This document shows, in pieces, positions 15,458-24,735 of a stretch of DNA of 64,000 nucleotides. Each line of letters begins with the position of its first letter. Position 1 is the first letter of the stretch. The position numbers and the translations under genes are program-made. Source of the stretch: Novosphingobium huizhouense. Lineage in GTDB: Bacteria > Pseudomonadota > Alphaproteobacteria > Sphingomonadales > Sphingomonadaceae. Under the pieces are notes generated by a model. That model was given only the letters and a program-made list of their open reading frames with translations. It ran no database searches and had not been told where the DNA came from. The stretch spans positions 1,550,001-1,614,000 of the forward strand of contig NZ_JAILXZ010000001.1 of NCBI RefSeq assembly GCF_020179475.1, written 5' to 3'.

Positions 15458-18400
15458 GCCGCGGGCTCCCCATGGACGTCGGGCCCATGAACGTCGGGCC
15501 CATGGACGTCTGGCGACAGCTTCGTCCGGCGCGCGAACAGGCGCTTCACCAAGACGAAGAACAGCGGCACGAAGAAGATCGCCAGCACCGTCGCCGAAAG
15601 CATTCCCCCCATCACCGCGGTGCCGATCGCCTGGCGACCGTGCGCGCCCGCGCCGCTCGCCACGACCAGCGGCACGACGCCGGCTATGAACGCGACGCTG
15701 GTCATCACGATCGGGCGGAAGCGCAGCAGCGCCGCCTCCATCGCCGCCTCGAACGGCGAGAGGCCGCGCGCGAGCCCGGCTTCGGCGAACTCCACGATCA
15801 GGATCGCGTTCTTGGCCGACAGGCCGATGGTGGTGAGCAGCGCGACCTGGAAGTAGATGTCGTTGTCGATCCCGCGCAGCGTCACCGCCAGCACCGCGCC
15901 GATCACGCCGAGCGGGATCACCAGCAGCACCGAGACCGGCACCGACCAGCTTTCGTAAAGCGCGGCAAGGCACAGGAAGATGAAGAAGATCGAGGCGGCG
16001 TACAGCAGGCCCGACTGCGAACTTGCCGCGCGCTCCTGGAACGACAGCCCGCCCCATGCGACCGAGTAGCCGCTGCCGAGCTGCGCCGCCTTCTGCTCCA
16101 TCAGCGCCATCGCCTCGCCCGAACTGGTGCCCGGCGCGCCGCCGCCTTGCAGCTGCTGCGCGGCGATGCCGTTGAAACGCCGCAGGATCGGCGGGCCGCT
16201 GCCCCACTTGGCGGTGGCGAAGGCCGAGAACGGCGCCATCGCGCCGCTGTCGCTGCGCACGAACCACTGGCCGAGGTCCGACGGGTTCGAACGGTAGGGC
16301 GCATCGCCCTGGACATAGACGCGCTTGACCCGCCCGCGGTCGACGAAGTCGTTGACGTAGGTGCCGCCCCAGGCGGTCGCCAGCGTCGCGTTCACGTTGG
16401 CCGGCGCAATGCCGTAGGCGCTTGCCGCATCGTCGTTGAGATCGACCTTGAGCTGGGGGGTGTCCTCGAGCCCGTTGAAGCGCACTTGCGCGAGCTTGGG
16501 ATCGGCATTGGCGGCCTCGACCAGCTGCTTGCGCGCGGCGGTCAGCGCCGGCACGCCGTTGCCTGCGGCATCCTGCAGCCACATCTCGAACCCGCTCGAA
16601 TTGCCCAGGCCCCGGATCGCAGGCGGCGAGAGCGCGAGGATCTGCGCGTCGCGATCGCCCATGAAGTGCTTCGAAATGCGCTGGGCGATGGCGCCGGCGC
16701 TGTGTTCGCTGCCGTGGCGCTCGTCCCAGTCCTTGAGCATGACGAAGCCCATCGCGATGTTCTGGCCCGAACCCTGGTTGCCGCGGCCGGCGGCGGTGAA
16801 GACGTGGACCACATCCTCCTTCTCGCTCTCGCGGATGTACTTGTTGACGCGCGCGGCGACGCTCTGCGTCTGCTCGAGCGTCGCGCCGGCGGGCAGGGTG
16901 ATCGAGAGCATCAGGTTGCCCTGGTCCTCGTCGGGCAGGAAGCTCGTCGGCAGGCGGGCGTAGAGGAACGCCATCGCAGCACTGAGTGCGAGGAACACCA
17001 GCATCCAGGCGCGCGGCTTGCCGACGAAGCGCTCGAGCCGGCCGTGGTAGCCGTTCTGCAGCCGCTCGTAGCGGTGGTTGAAGCCCTCGAAGAAGCGGCC
17101 CTTCGGCTTTTCCACCTGGCGCAGCAGCGTGGCGCAGAGCGCCGGGGTCAGGGTCAGCGCGACCAGCACCGACAGCGCCATGGCCGAGACGATCGTCACC
17201 GAGAACTGGCGGTAGATCGCGCCGGTCGAACCGCCGAAGAAGGCCATCGGCACGAACACCGCCGAAAGCACCAGGGTAATGCCGATCAGCGCCGAGGTGA
17301 TCTCGTCCATCGACTTGACCGTGGCGTCGAGCGGCGAGAGGTGGTCCTCGTGCATCACGCGCTCGACGTTCTCGACGACCACGATCGCGTCGTCGACGAG
17401 CAGGCCGATGGCGAGCACCACGCCGAACATCGTCAGCGTGTTGATGGTATAGCCGGCCGCCGCAAGGATGCCGAAGGTGCCGAGCAGGACCACCGGCACC
17501 GCGATCGCCGGGATCAGCGTGGCGCGCCAGTTCTGCAGGAACAGGAACATCACGATGACGACCAGCACGATCGCCTCGAACAGCGTCTTGACCACTTCCT
17601 CGATCGAGATCTTGACGAACAGGCTGCTGTCGCGCGGATAGGACACGGCATAGCCCGCGGGCAGGTCCTTCGACAGTTCGGCGACCTTGTCCTTGACCAG
17701 TTGCGCGGTCTTCATCGCATTGGCGCCCGACGACAGGCTGACCGCAAGTCCGGTCGAAGGAAACCCGTCGAACAGGTTGTAACTGCCGTAGTTTTCCTGG
17801 CCGAGCTCGACCCGGGCGACGTCCTTGAGGCGCACCGTGTTGCCGTTGGCGTCGGTCTTGACGATCACCTCCTCGAACTCGGGAACGGTCTGCAGGCGCG
17901 AGCGAGCGGTAACCGTCGCGCTCAGCCGCTGGCCCTCGGGCGCGGGCTGCGCGCCGACTTCGCCCGCCGAGACCTGGGTGTTCTGCGCCTGCAGCGCACT
18001 GATCACGTCCGAGGGCATCAGGCTGACTGCGGCGAGCTTTGCCGGGTCGAGCCAGATGCGCATCGCGTACTGGCCGCCGTAGATGTCGGCGCTGCCGACG
18101 CCCTCGACGCGCGAGAGCGGGTCCTGGAAGTGGGTGGCGAGGTAGTCGGCGATGTCCCCGTTGGTGCTCTTGCCGGTGGTGTCGTAGAGGCCGACGACCA
18201 GCAGCATGTCGGCCTGCGCCTTGTTGACGTTGACGCCCTGCTGCTGGACCGCCTGCGGCAGGCGGCTGAGCGCGCGGCTGGTGGCGTTCTGCACCTGGAC
18301 CTGCGCGGTGTCGGGATCGGTGCCCTTCTCGAAGGTCGCGGTGATGGAGCCCGAACCCTGGTTGCTGCTCGAGGTGAAGTAGAGCAGCCCGTCGATGCCC

Positions 18401-18612
18401 TTGAGCTGCTGCTCGAGCACCTGGGTGACGCTGTTCTCGATCGTCTGCGCATCGGCGCCGGGGTAGGTGGCGTTGATCGAGATCGTCGGCGGGGCGATGT
18501 CGGGATATTGCTCGACGCCCATCCGCGTGATCGCCAGCGCGCCGGCGGACATGATGACGATGGCGATGACCCAGGCGAAGATCGGATGGTGCGCGAAAAA
18601 GCGGGAAAGCAT
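15454..18612 (-). CDS. RND efflux pump inner-membrane permease, HAE1/AcrB-MexB family
   Basis: 1052 residues, full length. The N terminus MLSRFFAHHPIFAWVIAIVIM is typical. The proton-relay Asp pair is in AIGLLVDDAIVVVENVERVM and the relay Lys in GLSAKNAILIVEFAEAG. Twelve transmembrane helices and two large periplasmic loops are expected. HAE1 pumps export hydrophobic and amphiphilic drugs, dyes and detergents. The very C terminus carries PDVHG three times, an unusual tail encoded by a 15-bp tandem repeat. It is preceded by the adaptor gene (12-base gap) and overlaps the channel gene by four bases. Confidence 0.97.
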   Translation of the reverse strand: MLSRFFAHHPIFAWVIAIVIMSAGALAITRMGVEQYPDIAPPTISINATYPGADAQTIENSVTQVLEQQLKGIDGLLYFTSSSNQGSGSITATFEKGTDPDTAQVQVQNATSRALSRLPQAVQQQGVNVNKAQADMLLVVGLYDTTGKSTNGDIADYLATHFQDPLSRVEGVGSADIYGGQYAMRIWLDPAKLAAVSLMPSDVISALQAQNTQVSAGEVGAQPAPEGQRLSATVTARSRLQTVPEFEEVIVKTDANGNTVRLKDVARVELGQENYGSYNLFDGFPSTGLAVSLSSGANAMKTAQLVKDKVAELSKDLPAGYAVSYPRDSSLFVKISIEEVVKTLFEAIVLVVIVMFLFLQNWRATLIPAIAVPVVLLGTFGILAAAGYTINTLTMFGVVLAIGLLVDDAIVVVENVERVMHEDHLSPLDATVKSMDEITSALIGITLVLSAVFVPMAFFGGSTGAIYRQFSVTIVSAMALSVLVALTLTPALCATLLRQVEKPKGRFFEGFNHRYERLQNGYHGRLERFVGKPRAWMLVFLALSAAMAFLYARLPTSFLPDEDQGNLMLSITLPAGATLEQTQSVAARVNKYIRESEKEDVVHVFTAAGRGNQGSGQNIAMGFVMLKDWDERHGSEHSAGAIAQRISKHFMGDRDAQILALSPPAIRGLGNSSGFEMWLQDAAGNGVPALTAARKQLVEAANADPKLAQVRFNGLEDTPQLKVDLNDDAASAYGIAPANVNATLATAWGGTYVNDFVDRGRVKRVYVQGDAPYRSNPSDLGQWFVRSDSGAMAPFSAFATAKWGSGPPILRRFNGIAAQQLQGGGAPGTSSGEAMALMEQKAAQLGSGYSVAWGGLSFQERAASSQSGLLYAASIFFIFLCLAALYESWSVPVSVLLVIPLGVIGAVLAVTLRGIDNDIYFQVALLTTIGLSAKNAILIVEFAEAGLARGLSPFEAAMEAALLRFRPIVMTSVAFIAGVVPLVVASGAGAHGRQAIGTAVMGGMLSATVLAIFFVPLFFVLVKRLFARRTKLSPDVHGPDVHGPDVHGEPAA
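15471..15515. repeat. Tandem 15-bp repeat encoding (PDVHG)3 at the end of the efflux pump
   Basis: Three units CATGGACGTCGGGCC, CATGAACGTCGGGCC and CATGGACGTCTGGCG follow without gaps. Read on the minus strand they give PDVHG three times, just before the last four residues of the RND permease. The period is a multiple of three, so copy number can change without a frameshift. Confidence 0.85.
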
Positions 18613-18624
18613 CGGCGCGCGCCC

Positions 18625-19797
18625 TTACCGTGCGACCGAAGCGGACGGCGTGGTTGCCAGCACGGCCTTGACCTTCGCGCCGGGCTTGGCCTTGAGCAGG
18701 CCGTCGACCACGACCTTGTCACCGGCCTTGAGCCCGCTCGTCACCAGCCACTTGTCGCCGATCGCGGTGTCGGCGGTGACCGGGCGCGGCTCGATCTCGC
18801 CCTTGCCGTTGACCAGCAGCACCGAGGCATCGCCGCGCGGCGTGCGCGTCACCGCCTGCTGCGGGATCAGGATGCCGCCCGGGACGCTCGCCTGCGCCAG
18901 CCGCGCCTTGACGAACAGGCCGGGTAGCAGCAGCCCTTGCGGATTGGGCACGGTCGCGCGCAGGGTGACCGTGCCGCTGCCTTCGGCCACGTCGACATCG
19001 GCGAAGTTGAGCCGGCCCTCGACCGGATAGGCGCTGCCGTCGGCGAGCACGATGCGCACCGGGATCGACCCTACCGGCGCCAGCGACCCTTTCTGCAAGG
19101 AGCGGCGCAAGCTCATGAAATCGTTGCTCGATTGCTGGATGTTGACGAACATCGGGTCGAGCTGCTGGACCTTGGCGAGCGGATCGGCCTGGCTCGCGGT
19201 GACCAGCGCGCCCTTGGTCACGCTCGACCGCCCGATCTGCCCGGTGATCGGCGAGGTGACGCGGGTGAAGCCGAGGTTGACCTGGCTCGATTGCAGCGCC
19301 GCACGGCTGGCGGCGACTTGCGCGCGGCTCTGGTTGTAGGTCGCGAGCGCGTCGGCGGCGTCCTGCTTGCTCACGCCGCCTTCGGCAGCGAGCAGGCGGT
19401 AGCGTTCGGCCTTGAGCCGGTTGGCCTCGACCGTCGCTTCGGCGGTCGCGAGCGCCGCGCGCGCCTGCGCCGCCGATGCGGCGTAGAGGCGGCTGTCGAT
19501 CTGGTAGAGCGGCTGGCCTGCGCGCACCCGGCTTCCCTCGGCGAAAAGGCGGTCGAGCACGATGCCCGAGACCTGCGGCCGCACTTCGGCGACGAGCGAG
19601 GCTTCGGTGCGGCCCGACAGCTCGGTTTCGAGCGGGACCGTCTCGGTCCGCGCGATGATCACGCCGACGACCGGCGGCGGCATCTGCTTGTCCTCCGCCT
19701 TCGCGCCGCAGGCGGAGAGCGAGACGATCATCGTGGCAAGCAGGGCAGCGGGCGCAAGCGCGGGGAGGAACGCAGGCAGGCGGGATGACTGGCGCAA
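18625..19797 (-). CDS. RND efflux periplasmic adaptor (membrane fusion lipoprotein)
   Basis: 390 residues from a TTG start. It has a signal with lipobox (LLATMIVSLSACG), the lipoyl/barrel-sandwich hybrid (TEASLVAEVRPQVSGIVLDRLF and LGFTRVTSPITGQIGRSSVTKG), an alpha-hairpin rich in Ala/Gln between them, and the beta-barrel/MP domains (VTLRATVPNPQGLLLPGLFVKARL). It links pump and outer-membrane channel. An in-frame ATG at 19944 would add 49 residues without signal character and would place a 16-bp palindrome inside the coding sequence, so I prefer the TTG. No dedicated repressor gene is adjacent. Confidence 0.92.
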   Translation of the reverse strand: MRQSSRLPAFLPALAPAALLATMIVSLSACGAKAEDKQMPPPVVGVIIARTETVPLETELSGRTEASLVAEVRPQVSGIVLDRLFAEGSRVRAGQPLYQIDSRLYAASAAQARAALATAEATVEANRLKAERYRLLAAEGGVSKQDAADALATYNQSRAQVAASRAALQSSQVNLGFTRVTSPITGQIGRSSVTKGALVTASQADPLAKVQQLDPMFVNIQQSSNDFMSLRRSLQKGSLAPVGSIPVRIVLADGSAYPVEGRLNFADVDVAEGSGTVTLRATVPNPQGLLLPGLFVKARLAQASVPGGILIPQQAVTRTPRGDASVLLVNGKGEIEPRPVTADTAIGDKWLVTSGLKAGDKVVVDGLLKAKPGAKVKAVLATTPSASVAR

Positions 19798-19920
19798 AAC
19801 GGGTACTCTCGATGCTGTGTCCGCCAGGAAAGGCAAATCGTCGGGGCGAGCGGGTCGCACCCCGGGGTGCAACGGCGACGAAAGCGCTTTCGGCGGATCC
19901 GGTTCCCGCCGCGCGCCTTC

Positions 19921-19936
19921 CTGCACCATGGTGCAG
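19921..19936. promoter_or_regulatory. Perfect 16-bp palindrome upstream of the efflux operon
   Basis: CTGCACCATGGTGCAG reads the same on both strands. It is about 125 bases before the favoured start of the adaptor gene, in the spacer between the L,D-transpeptidase-like gene and the efflux operon. Size and position fit a TetR- or MarR-type operator. No regulator gene is next to it, so the cognate protein would be encoded elsewhere. Confidence 0.5.
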
Positions 19937-20058
19937 TGCGGCACGCTGCGAGTCGACGCCGGCGGGTTATCACAGATCGGCCGCGCGCCATCCCCCTTTG
20001 TCGGGAGATTGCCGCGCTACGACATAATGTTACATCTTGCTCGAGTGGCGTCGCGCGA

Positions 20059-20757
20059 TCAGCGCGCGGCGAACAGCAGCCGGCCCGGACCCAGCGCCGC
20101 GAGCACGCGGCCGATCTCGTCCTGCGAGACCGCGAAGCAGCCCTGGCTGCGCCCGATCCGCCCTTGCGCCGCGGCAAGCCCTGCGTCGACGTAGCTCGCC
20201 GCGTGGATCACGATGCCGCGTTCGCTGGCGAGGCTGTTCTCGGGATCGAGACCGAGCAGGCGGCGCGAGCGGCCGTGCTTGCCGACATAGGTCGGGCCGG
20301 TGAGGAACGCGCCGCTGCACGAGGCTTCCGAGCCCATGCGGTTCGACAGCCGCTCGACCCAGCCGCTGTTGGCGGGGTCCGAGCCCTTGCCGTGGCTGAC
20401 GAGATGCGTGGAGAGCACCCGTCCGCCGGCAATGTCGACGAGATGGAAGCGCGGCTCGCGCGAGGGCATCGAGAAATCGACGATGCCGATCACGTCGCGT
20501 TCGGCGAGCCGGGCGTGGTGCTGCTGCAGCGCGGCCAGCGCGCGCGGCAGCAGCGCCGGGGCGCCCGGGATGTCGAGCCCGGCAGGCGCCGCGCCCGCGC
20601 TCTGGCCGCCGATGCCCCAGGGCGCAGCCGGCGGCACGACGAGACCGTTGCCCGCCGGCACCTGCGGTGCGATCGCCTCGGCTGCGGTACGCGGAAAAAG
20701 CATGGTAGTGGCCGAAGCCGCCATGGCGCCGAGGAACCGGCGCCGGCCGAACGTCAT
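20059..20757 (-). CDS. Tat-exported murein L,D-transpeptidase catalytic domain family protein
   Basis: 232 residues. A twin-arginine signal is evident (MTFGRRRFLGAMAASATTML), followed by a Pro/Gly-rich spacer. The domain begins with VIGIVDFSMPSREPRFHLVD. It carries HLVSHGKGSD, a histidine in GIVIHAASYVD and the catalytic-type Cys in RSQGCFAVS, the SxGC core of the YkuD-like fold used to cross-link or edit peptidoglycan. This subgroup resembles the bacterial proteins annotated as murein L,D-transpeptidase catalytic domain family. The upstream ATG at 20799 is less likely, since it would precede the Tat motif by 14 residues. Confidence 0.85.
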   Translation of the reverse strand: MTFGRRRFLGAMAASATTMLFPRTAAEAIAPQVPAGNGLVVPPAAPWGIGGQSAGAAPAGLDIPGAPALLPRALAALQQHHARLAERDVIGIVDFSMPSREPRFHLVDIAGGRVLSTHLVSHGKGSDPANSGWVERLSNRMGSEASCSGAFLTGPTYVGKHGRSRRLLGLDPENSLASERGIVIHAASYVDAGLAAAQGRIGRSQGCFAVSQDEIGRVLAALGPGRLLFAAR

Positions 20758-20967
20758 GATGCGAGACCCCGAAGTGTTCTTTGCATCCGACTTAGGCAAG
20801 CAGCCGGCGAAGCAAACCCCTGCCGCCCGGATCCTGCGACGGGCCGTGCGCGCAGCGCCGCCGGGCGTTCGCCGGGCCGGGGAACGAATGCGCCGGTCGC
20901 GCGTGCGCCACCGCCCGTCGCAGTGGTCCGCGGGCGGTGGCGCAGGGCGCGAATCGGCGTTTCCGGC

Positions 20968-21558
20968 TCAGGCCGGCAGGTTGGCGAAGCTGCCGGCGGC
21001 CGCGATCTCGCCGACCGGCTTGCGCGCCGAGGGCGCCTCGCGCTCGCGGTAGCCGTCGGGCAGTTTCGCGGGCGCATCGCGCCGGCCGATCGCGACGGCG
21101 GCCTCGACCCGCACGTCCTCGGGAATGCCCAGTTCCTCGCGCACGCGGGGGAATTCGATCCCGACCATGGCGTGGGCGTGGTAGCCCATGTGCGTCGCCT
21201 GCAACGCGAGCAACGCCCAGGCCGCGCCCGCATCGAAGCTCGCGCTGCGGTTGGCCTTGGCTCCGTCGGGGCGGGGGAAGGTGCTCTGCGACAGCACGAA
21301 CAGCAGCGCGCCCGCATCCTTGGCCCAGACCGCGTTGCCGGGCACGAGCAGCGAGACGAAGTGATCCCAGTTGGCGTCGCCGCGCAGCGCGTAGAGAAAG
21401 CGCCAGGGCTGGTGGTTGTAGGCCGAGGGGGCAAGCCCCGCAGCCTCGAGGATCACGTGGAGATCGGCTTGCGGGACGGCAGTCGCGTCGAACGAACGCG
21501 GCGACCAACGGTCGACGATCAGCGGCAGGACGAGCGGATTGGCGCTGCGGGCGGTCAT
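20968..21558 (-). CDS. Nitroreductase family FMN protein
   Basis: 196 residues with the compact nitroreductase fold. The N terminus VDRWSPRSFD gives the Arg and Ser that bind FMN phosphate. LEAAGLAPSAYNHQPWRFL is the family's strongest signature. GAAWALLALQATHMGYHAHAMVGI forms the dimer core, and AIGRRD near the end also contacts FMN. Members reduce nitroaromatics, quinones or enones with NAD(P)H. It lies about 95 bases downstream of the DoxX gene on the same strand, a common pair in sphingomonads, and both may respond to electrophile stress. Confidence 0.92.
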   Translation of the reverse strand: MTARSANPLVLPLIVDRWSPRSFDATAVPQADLHVILEAAGLAPSAYNHQPWRFLYALRGDANWDHFVSLLVPGNAVWAKDAGALLFVLSQSTFPRPDGAKANRSASFDAGAAWALLALQATHMGYHAHAMVGIEFPRVREELGIPEDVRVEAAVAIGRRDAPAKLPDGYREREAPSARKPVGEIAAAGSFANLPA

Positions 21559-21654
21559 GGCGAAGTCCTTGGATGAGGGCGGAGAAGTAGAAGCGGAAAC
21601 CGGCAGGAATGGAGGCGGGGCGGCGCTCGCCGTCCCCGCCCGGGCATCGTGGTC

Positions 21655-22098
21655 TCAGTCGCGGTGGAAGGCAATCCGCCCGCCGCCGAAGGCCGCGACC
21701 TGGAGCAGGCCGCCGGCCATCGCCACGTTCTTGAAGAAGTGGATGAACTGGTTCTGGTCGCCGATCGCGCCGTGGAAGGCGAAAGCGGTGACGAGCGAGA
21801 AGCCGGCGAGCAGCAGCGCGACGAGGCGCACCCGGTAGCCCGCGATCAGGGCAAGGCCGCCGCCCAGTTCGACCAGCACCGCCAGGGCCAGCGCGGCTTG
21901 CGCAAAGGGCAGCCCGGCGCTCTCGATGTAGCCGATCGTGGCGGCGGGCGCGGTCACCTTGGACAGGCCGCTCAACACGAAGATCGCGGCGATCAGCACG
22001 CGCCCGGCAAAGGCGAGCGCGTTGCCGGTCGGGGTATCGCGCAGCGTTGCCGGCGCGGCAGGAACGGGTGCGGAAGCAGCGGTGGTGGAAAGCGTCAT
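21655..22098 (-). CDS. DoxX family membrane protein
   Basis: 147 residues with four predicted transmembrane helices (FAGRVLIAAIFVLSGLSKV, FAQAALALAVLVELGGGLALI, LVALLLAGFSLVTAFAFHG, FFKNVAMAGGLLQVAAFGG). The FLSGLSK-like first helix and the segment HGAIGDQNQFIHFFKNVAMAGGLL are hallmarks of the DoxX family, implicated in redox balance and thiol stress in other bacteria. The start is the Met before TLSTTAASAPVP; a longer frame upstream has no membrane character. It is divergent from the TonB receptor gene, leaving a 264-base control region. Confidence 0.92.
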   Translation of the reverse strand: MTLSTTAASAPVPAAPATLRDTPTGNALAFAGRVLIAAIFVLSGLSKVTAPAATIGYIESAGLPFAQAALALAVLVELGGGLALIAGYRVRLVALLLAGFSLVTAFAFHGAIGDQNQFIHFFKNVAMAGGLLQVAAFGGGRIAFHRD

Positions 22099-22268
22099 GG
22101 GTCGGGTCCTTTGCAAAACGAGGGAGCGAGGAGCCGGGCGGGGCAGGTCCGTCCGATGCACCTTGGCTATGACGTTTCGACGCTTCGCAAAATCCGGATA
22201 AAATGATCTCGATTGTTCGATGAAATGGAAATGTGTGGCGTTCGTGCCGCAGGGTCTGCCCATCGGGT

Positions 22269-22291
22269 CATGACATGGATCTGTCATGCAA
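22269..22291 (+). promoter_or_regulatory. Candidate degenerate Pho box / inverted repeat before TonB receptor gene
   Basis: CATGACA (22269-22275) and TGTCATG (22282-22288) form a perfect 7-bp inverted repeat with a 6-base spacer. The same stretch also reads as two 11-bp direct units, ATGACATGGAT and CTGTCATGCAA, the second matching the PhoB half-site CTGTCAT. It lies about 70 bases before the ATG, a similar position to the clearer Pho box before the next TonB receptor. Which reading is functional is open. Confidence 0.4.
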
Positions 22292-22362
22292 CGGGAACCT
22301 CCTTGCAATGCAGCAAGCCTAGCTGCCGCGACGCAGAACAACTGCGCATGAGGGAATTTATA

Positions 22363-24735
22363 ATGCGTTCAGGATTTTATCTCCTCGCCACGACCGCGCT
22401 CTTCTCGGCCGTTCCCGCTCTTGCCCAGGAGCAGGCCGCACCTGCAGCAGATGCCGGTGAATCGTCGGAGATCGTCGTGTTCGGCCAGGGCCAGACGCGC
22501 CAGGTCCAGGAACTCGGCGCCGCCGACATCGCCATCCTCGCCGGCGGTTCGAGCCCGCTGAAGGCGGTCGAGAAGCTCCCGAGCGTCAACTTCCAGTCGG
22601 CCGATCCGTTCGGCGCCTACGAATGGTCGACCCGCATCACCATCCGCGGCTTCAACCAGAACCAGCTCGGCTTCACGCTCGACGGCATTCCGCTCGGCGA
22701 CATGAGCTACGGCAACTACAACGGCCTGCACATCAGCCGCGCGATCAGCCCCGAGAACATCGCCTCGACCATCGTCAGCCAGGGCTCGGGCTCGATCGAC
22801 ACGCAGTCGACCAACAACCTCGGCGGCACGCTCGAATTCACCTCGATCGACCCTGCCTCGATGCTCGGCAGCGCCAACCAGGCGCTCGACATCAACGGCA
22901 CCGCCGGTTCGGACAACACCTACCGCGGCTTCGTGCGCGCCGCGATCGGCGACGCCTCGGGCTCGCGGCTCATGGGCTCGTTCGCCTATGGCACCGCCGA
23001 CAAGTGGAAGGGTGACGGCAAGCAGCGCCAGTGGGCGGTCAACGCCAAGGCGATCGTGCCGGTCGGCAACGTCGATTTCGAAGGCTTCTTCAGCCATTCG
23101 GACCGCGCCGAGCAGGATTACCAGGATCTCAGCCTCGAGATGATCAAGCGTCTCGGCTATGACTGGGACAACTTCGGCCCCTCGGGCTACGCCACCGCGA
23201 TCAAGGTCGCCGACGTCGCCAACAACATCGACAACGTCAACAACACGACCGGCGCGCCCGGCCCCGACGGCCTGTCCGACGTGACCAGCTATGCGCCCAG
23301 CAACCCCGCTGCCGGCACCACCTATCCCGGCAAGATCAAGTCGATCGACGATGCCTACTACGATGCCTCGGGCCTGCGTCGCGACACGCTCGCCTCGATC
23401 GGCATGAAGGCGCCGATCGGCGACAACGTCACCTTCAAGCTCAAGACCTACCTGCACAAGAACGAGGGCCAGGGCACCTGGGGCACGCCCTATGTCGGCA
23501 GCCCGACCGGCGTGCCGATGGCGGTGCGCACCACCGAATACGACATCGACCGCAAGGGCGTGTTCGGCAGCCTCGCCTTCGACGTCGCCTTCAACAAGCT
23601 GACCGTCGGCGGCTGGTACGAAAACAACGATTTCGAGCAGGCGCGCCGCTTCTACGCCTATGCCAGCCGCTCGAATCCGGGTCGCGACCACCTCAAGTTC
23701 ATGCGCAACCCGTTCTTCACGCAATGGGACATCGCGTTCAACACCAAGACCTACCAGTATTTCGTCGAGGACGAGATCAAGCTCGGTGACGCGACGATCA
23801 ACCTCGGCTGGAAGGGCTTCAAGGTCGACAACAAGGCCCGCGCGATCGTCTCGGGCGGCCGCACGGTCGGCGATCTCTCGACCAAGGACTGGTTCCAGCC
23901 GCACGCCGGCGTGAACTACAAGTTCGGCGGCGGCGTCGAAGCCTTCGCCGGCTTCACCCAGGTGACCCGCGCCTTCGCCTCGGCCACCACGGCGGGTCCG
24001 TTCTCGTCGACCCAGGCGGGCTTCGACGCGATCAAGCCCTACCTCAAGCCCGAGCAGTCGGACACCTACGAGGCCGGCCTGCGCGTGACCGAAGGCGCGT
24101 TCCGCGGGGTCCTCGGCGGCTACCACGTCGATTTCCGCAACCGCCTGCTGACCATCCCGACCTCGGTCGGCATCGTCGGCGCGGCCAACGCGCTGCAGAA
24201 CGTCGGCAACGTCCGCGCCCAGGGCATCGAGGCCAGCGGCGAATACAAGTTCGACTTCGGCCTGTCGCTGTTCGCCTCGTACAGCTACAACGACAACACC
24301 TACCGCAACAACGTCGTCGTGCGTGACAGCGCCGGCAACCCGACCAGCACGGTGCTGACCAAGGGCAAGACCGTGGTCGACAGCCCCAAGCACCTCGCCC
24401 ATGCCGAGATCGCCTACGACAGCACCTCGCTGTTCGGCCGGATCGGCGTGAACTACATGTCGAAGCGCTACTTCACCTACACCAACGATCTCTATGCCGC
24501 GGGCGACGGCAAGGGCTTCGTCCCCAGCCGCGCGCTGGTCGATGCCGCGCTCGGCTATCGCTTCGATGCGGGCCTGCGCCAGCCGATCGAGATCCAGGCG
24601 AACGTGACCAACCTGTTCGACAAGCGCTACATCGCGACGATCGGGTCGAACGGCTTCGGCAACAGCGGCGACAACCAGACCTTCCTCGCCGGGGCGCCGC
24701 GCCAGGTGTTCGTGACGTTGAAGGCCGGCTTCTGA
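22363..24735 (+). CDS. TonB-dependent outer-membrane receptor
   Basis: 790 residues. The signal peptide MRSGFYLLATTALFSAVPALA ends at AQ. A TonB-box-like segment (SSEIVVFGQGQ) follows, then the plug domain (EKLPSVNFQSADPFGAYEWSTRITIRG is its core region) and a 22-strand barrel ending in QVFVTLKAGF with terminal Phe. It imports a scarce substrate with energy from TonB-ExbBD. The chosen ATG has AGGGAA 8 bases upstream; another ATG five codons earlier is possible. The stop overlaps the next start by one base, so receptor and phosphodiesterase are translationally coupled. That suggests an organophosphate ligand. Confidence 0.94.
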   Translation: MRSGFYLLATTALFSAVPALAQEQAAPAADAGESSEIVVFGQGQTRQVQELGAADIAILAGGSSPLKAVEKLPSVNFQSADPFGAYEWSTRITIRGFNQNQLGFTLDGIPLGDMSYGNYNGLHISRAISPENIASTIVSQGSGSIDTQSTNNLGGTLEFTSIDPASMLGSANQALDINGTAGSDNTYRGFVRAAIGDASGSRLMGSFAYGTADKWKGDGKQRQWAVNAKAIVPVGNVDFEGFFSHSDRAEQDYQDLSLEMIKRLGYDWDNFGPSGYATAIKVADVANNIDNVNNTTGAPGPDGLSDVTSYAPSNPAAGTTYPGKIKSIDDAYYDASGLRRDTLASIGMKAPIGDNVTFKLKTYLHKNEGQGTWGTPYVGSPTGVPMAVRTTEYDIDRKGVFGSLAFDVAFNKLTVGGWYENNDFEQARRFYAYASRSNPGRDHLKFMRNPFFTQWDIAFNTKTYQYFVEDEIKLGDATINLGWKGFKVDNKARAIVSGGRTVGDLSTKDWFQPHAGVNYKFGGGVEAFAGFTQVTRAFASATTAGPFSSTQAGFDAIKPYLKPEQSDTYEAGLRVTEGAFRGVLGGYHVDFRNRLLTIPTSVGIVGAANALQNVGNVRAQGIEASGEYKFDFGLSLFASYSYNDNTYRNNVVVRDSAGNPTSTVLTKGKTVVDSPKHLAHAEIAYDSTSLFGRIGVNYMSKRYFTYTNDLYAAGDGKGFVPSRALVDAALGYRFDAGLRQPIEIQANVTNLFDKRYIATIGSNGFGNSGDNQTFLAGAPRQVFVTLKAGF

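Noticed and set aside
11190-15503. Very long open frame (1437 codons) on the minus strand
   Set aside because: It lies antisense to the 745-residue protein and out of frame with the efflux channel; it is an artefact of high GC content. The same holds for 15424-18927 plus, 12044-15490 plus and 29005-31881 plus.
19798-19944. ATG at 19944 as start of the efflux adaptor
   Set aside because: It adds 49 residues without signal-peptide features and would bury the 16-bp palindrome in the coding sequence.
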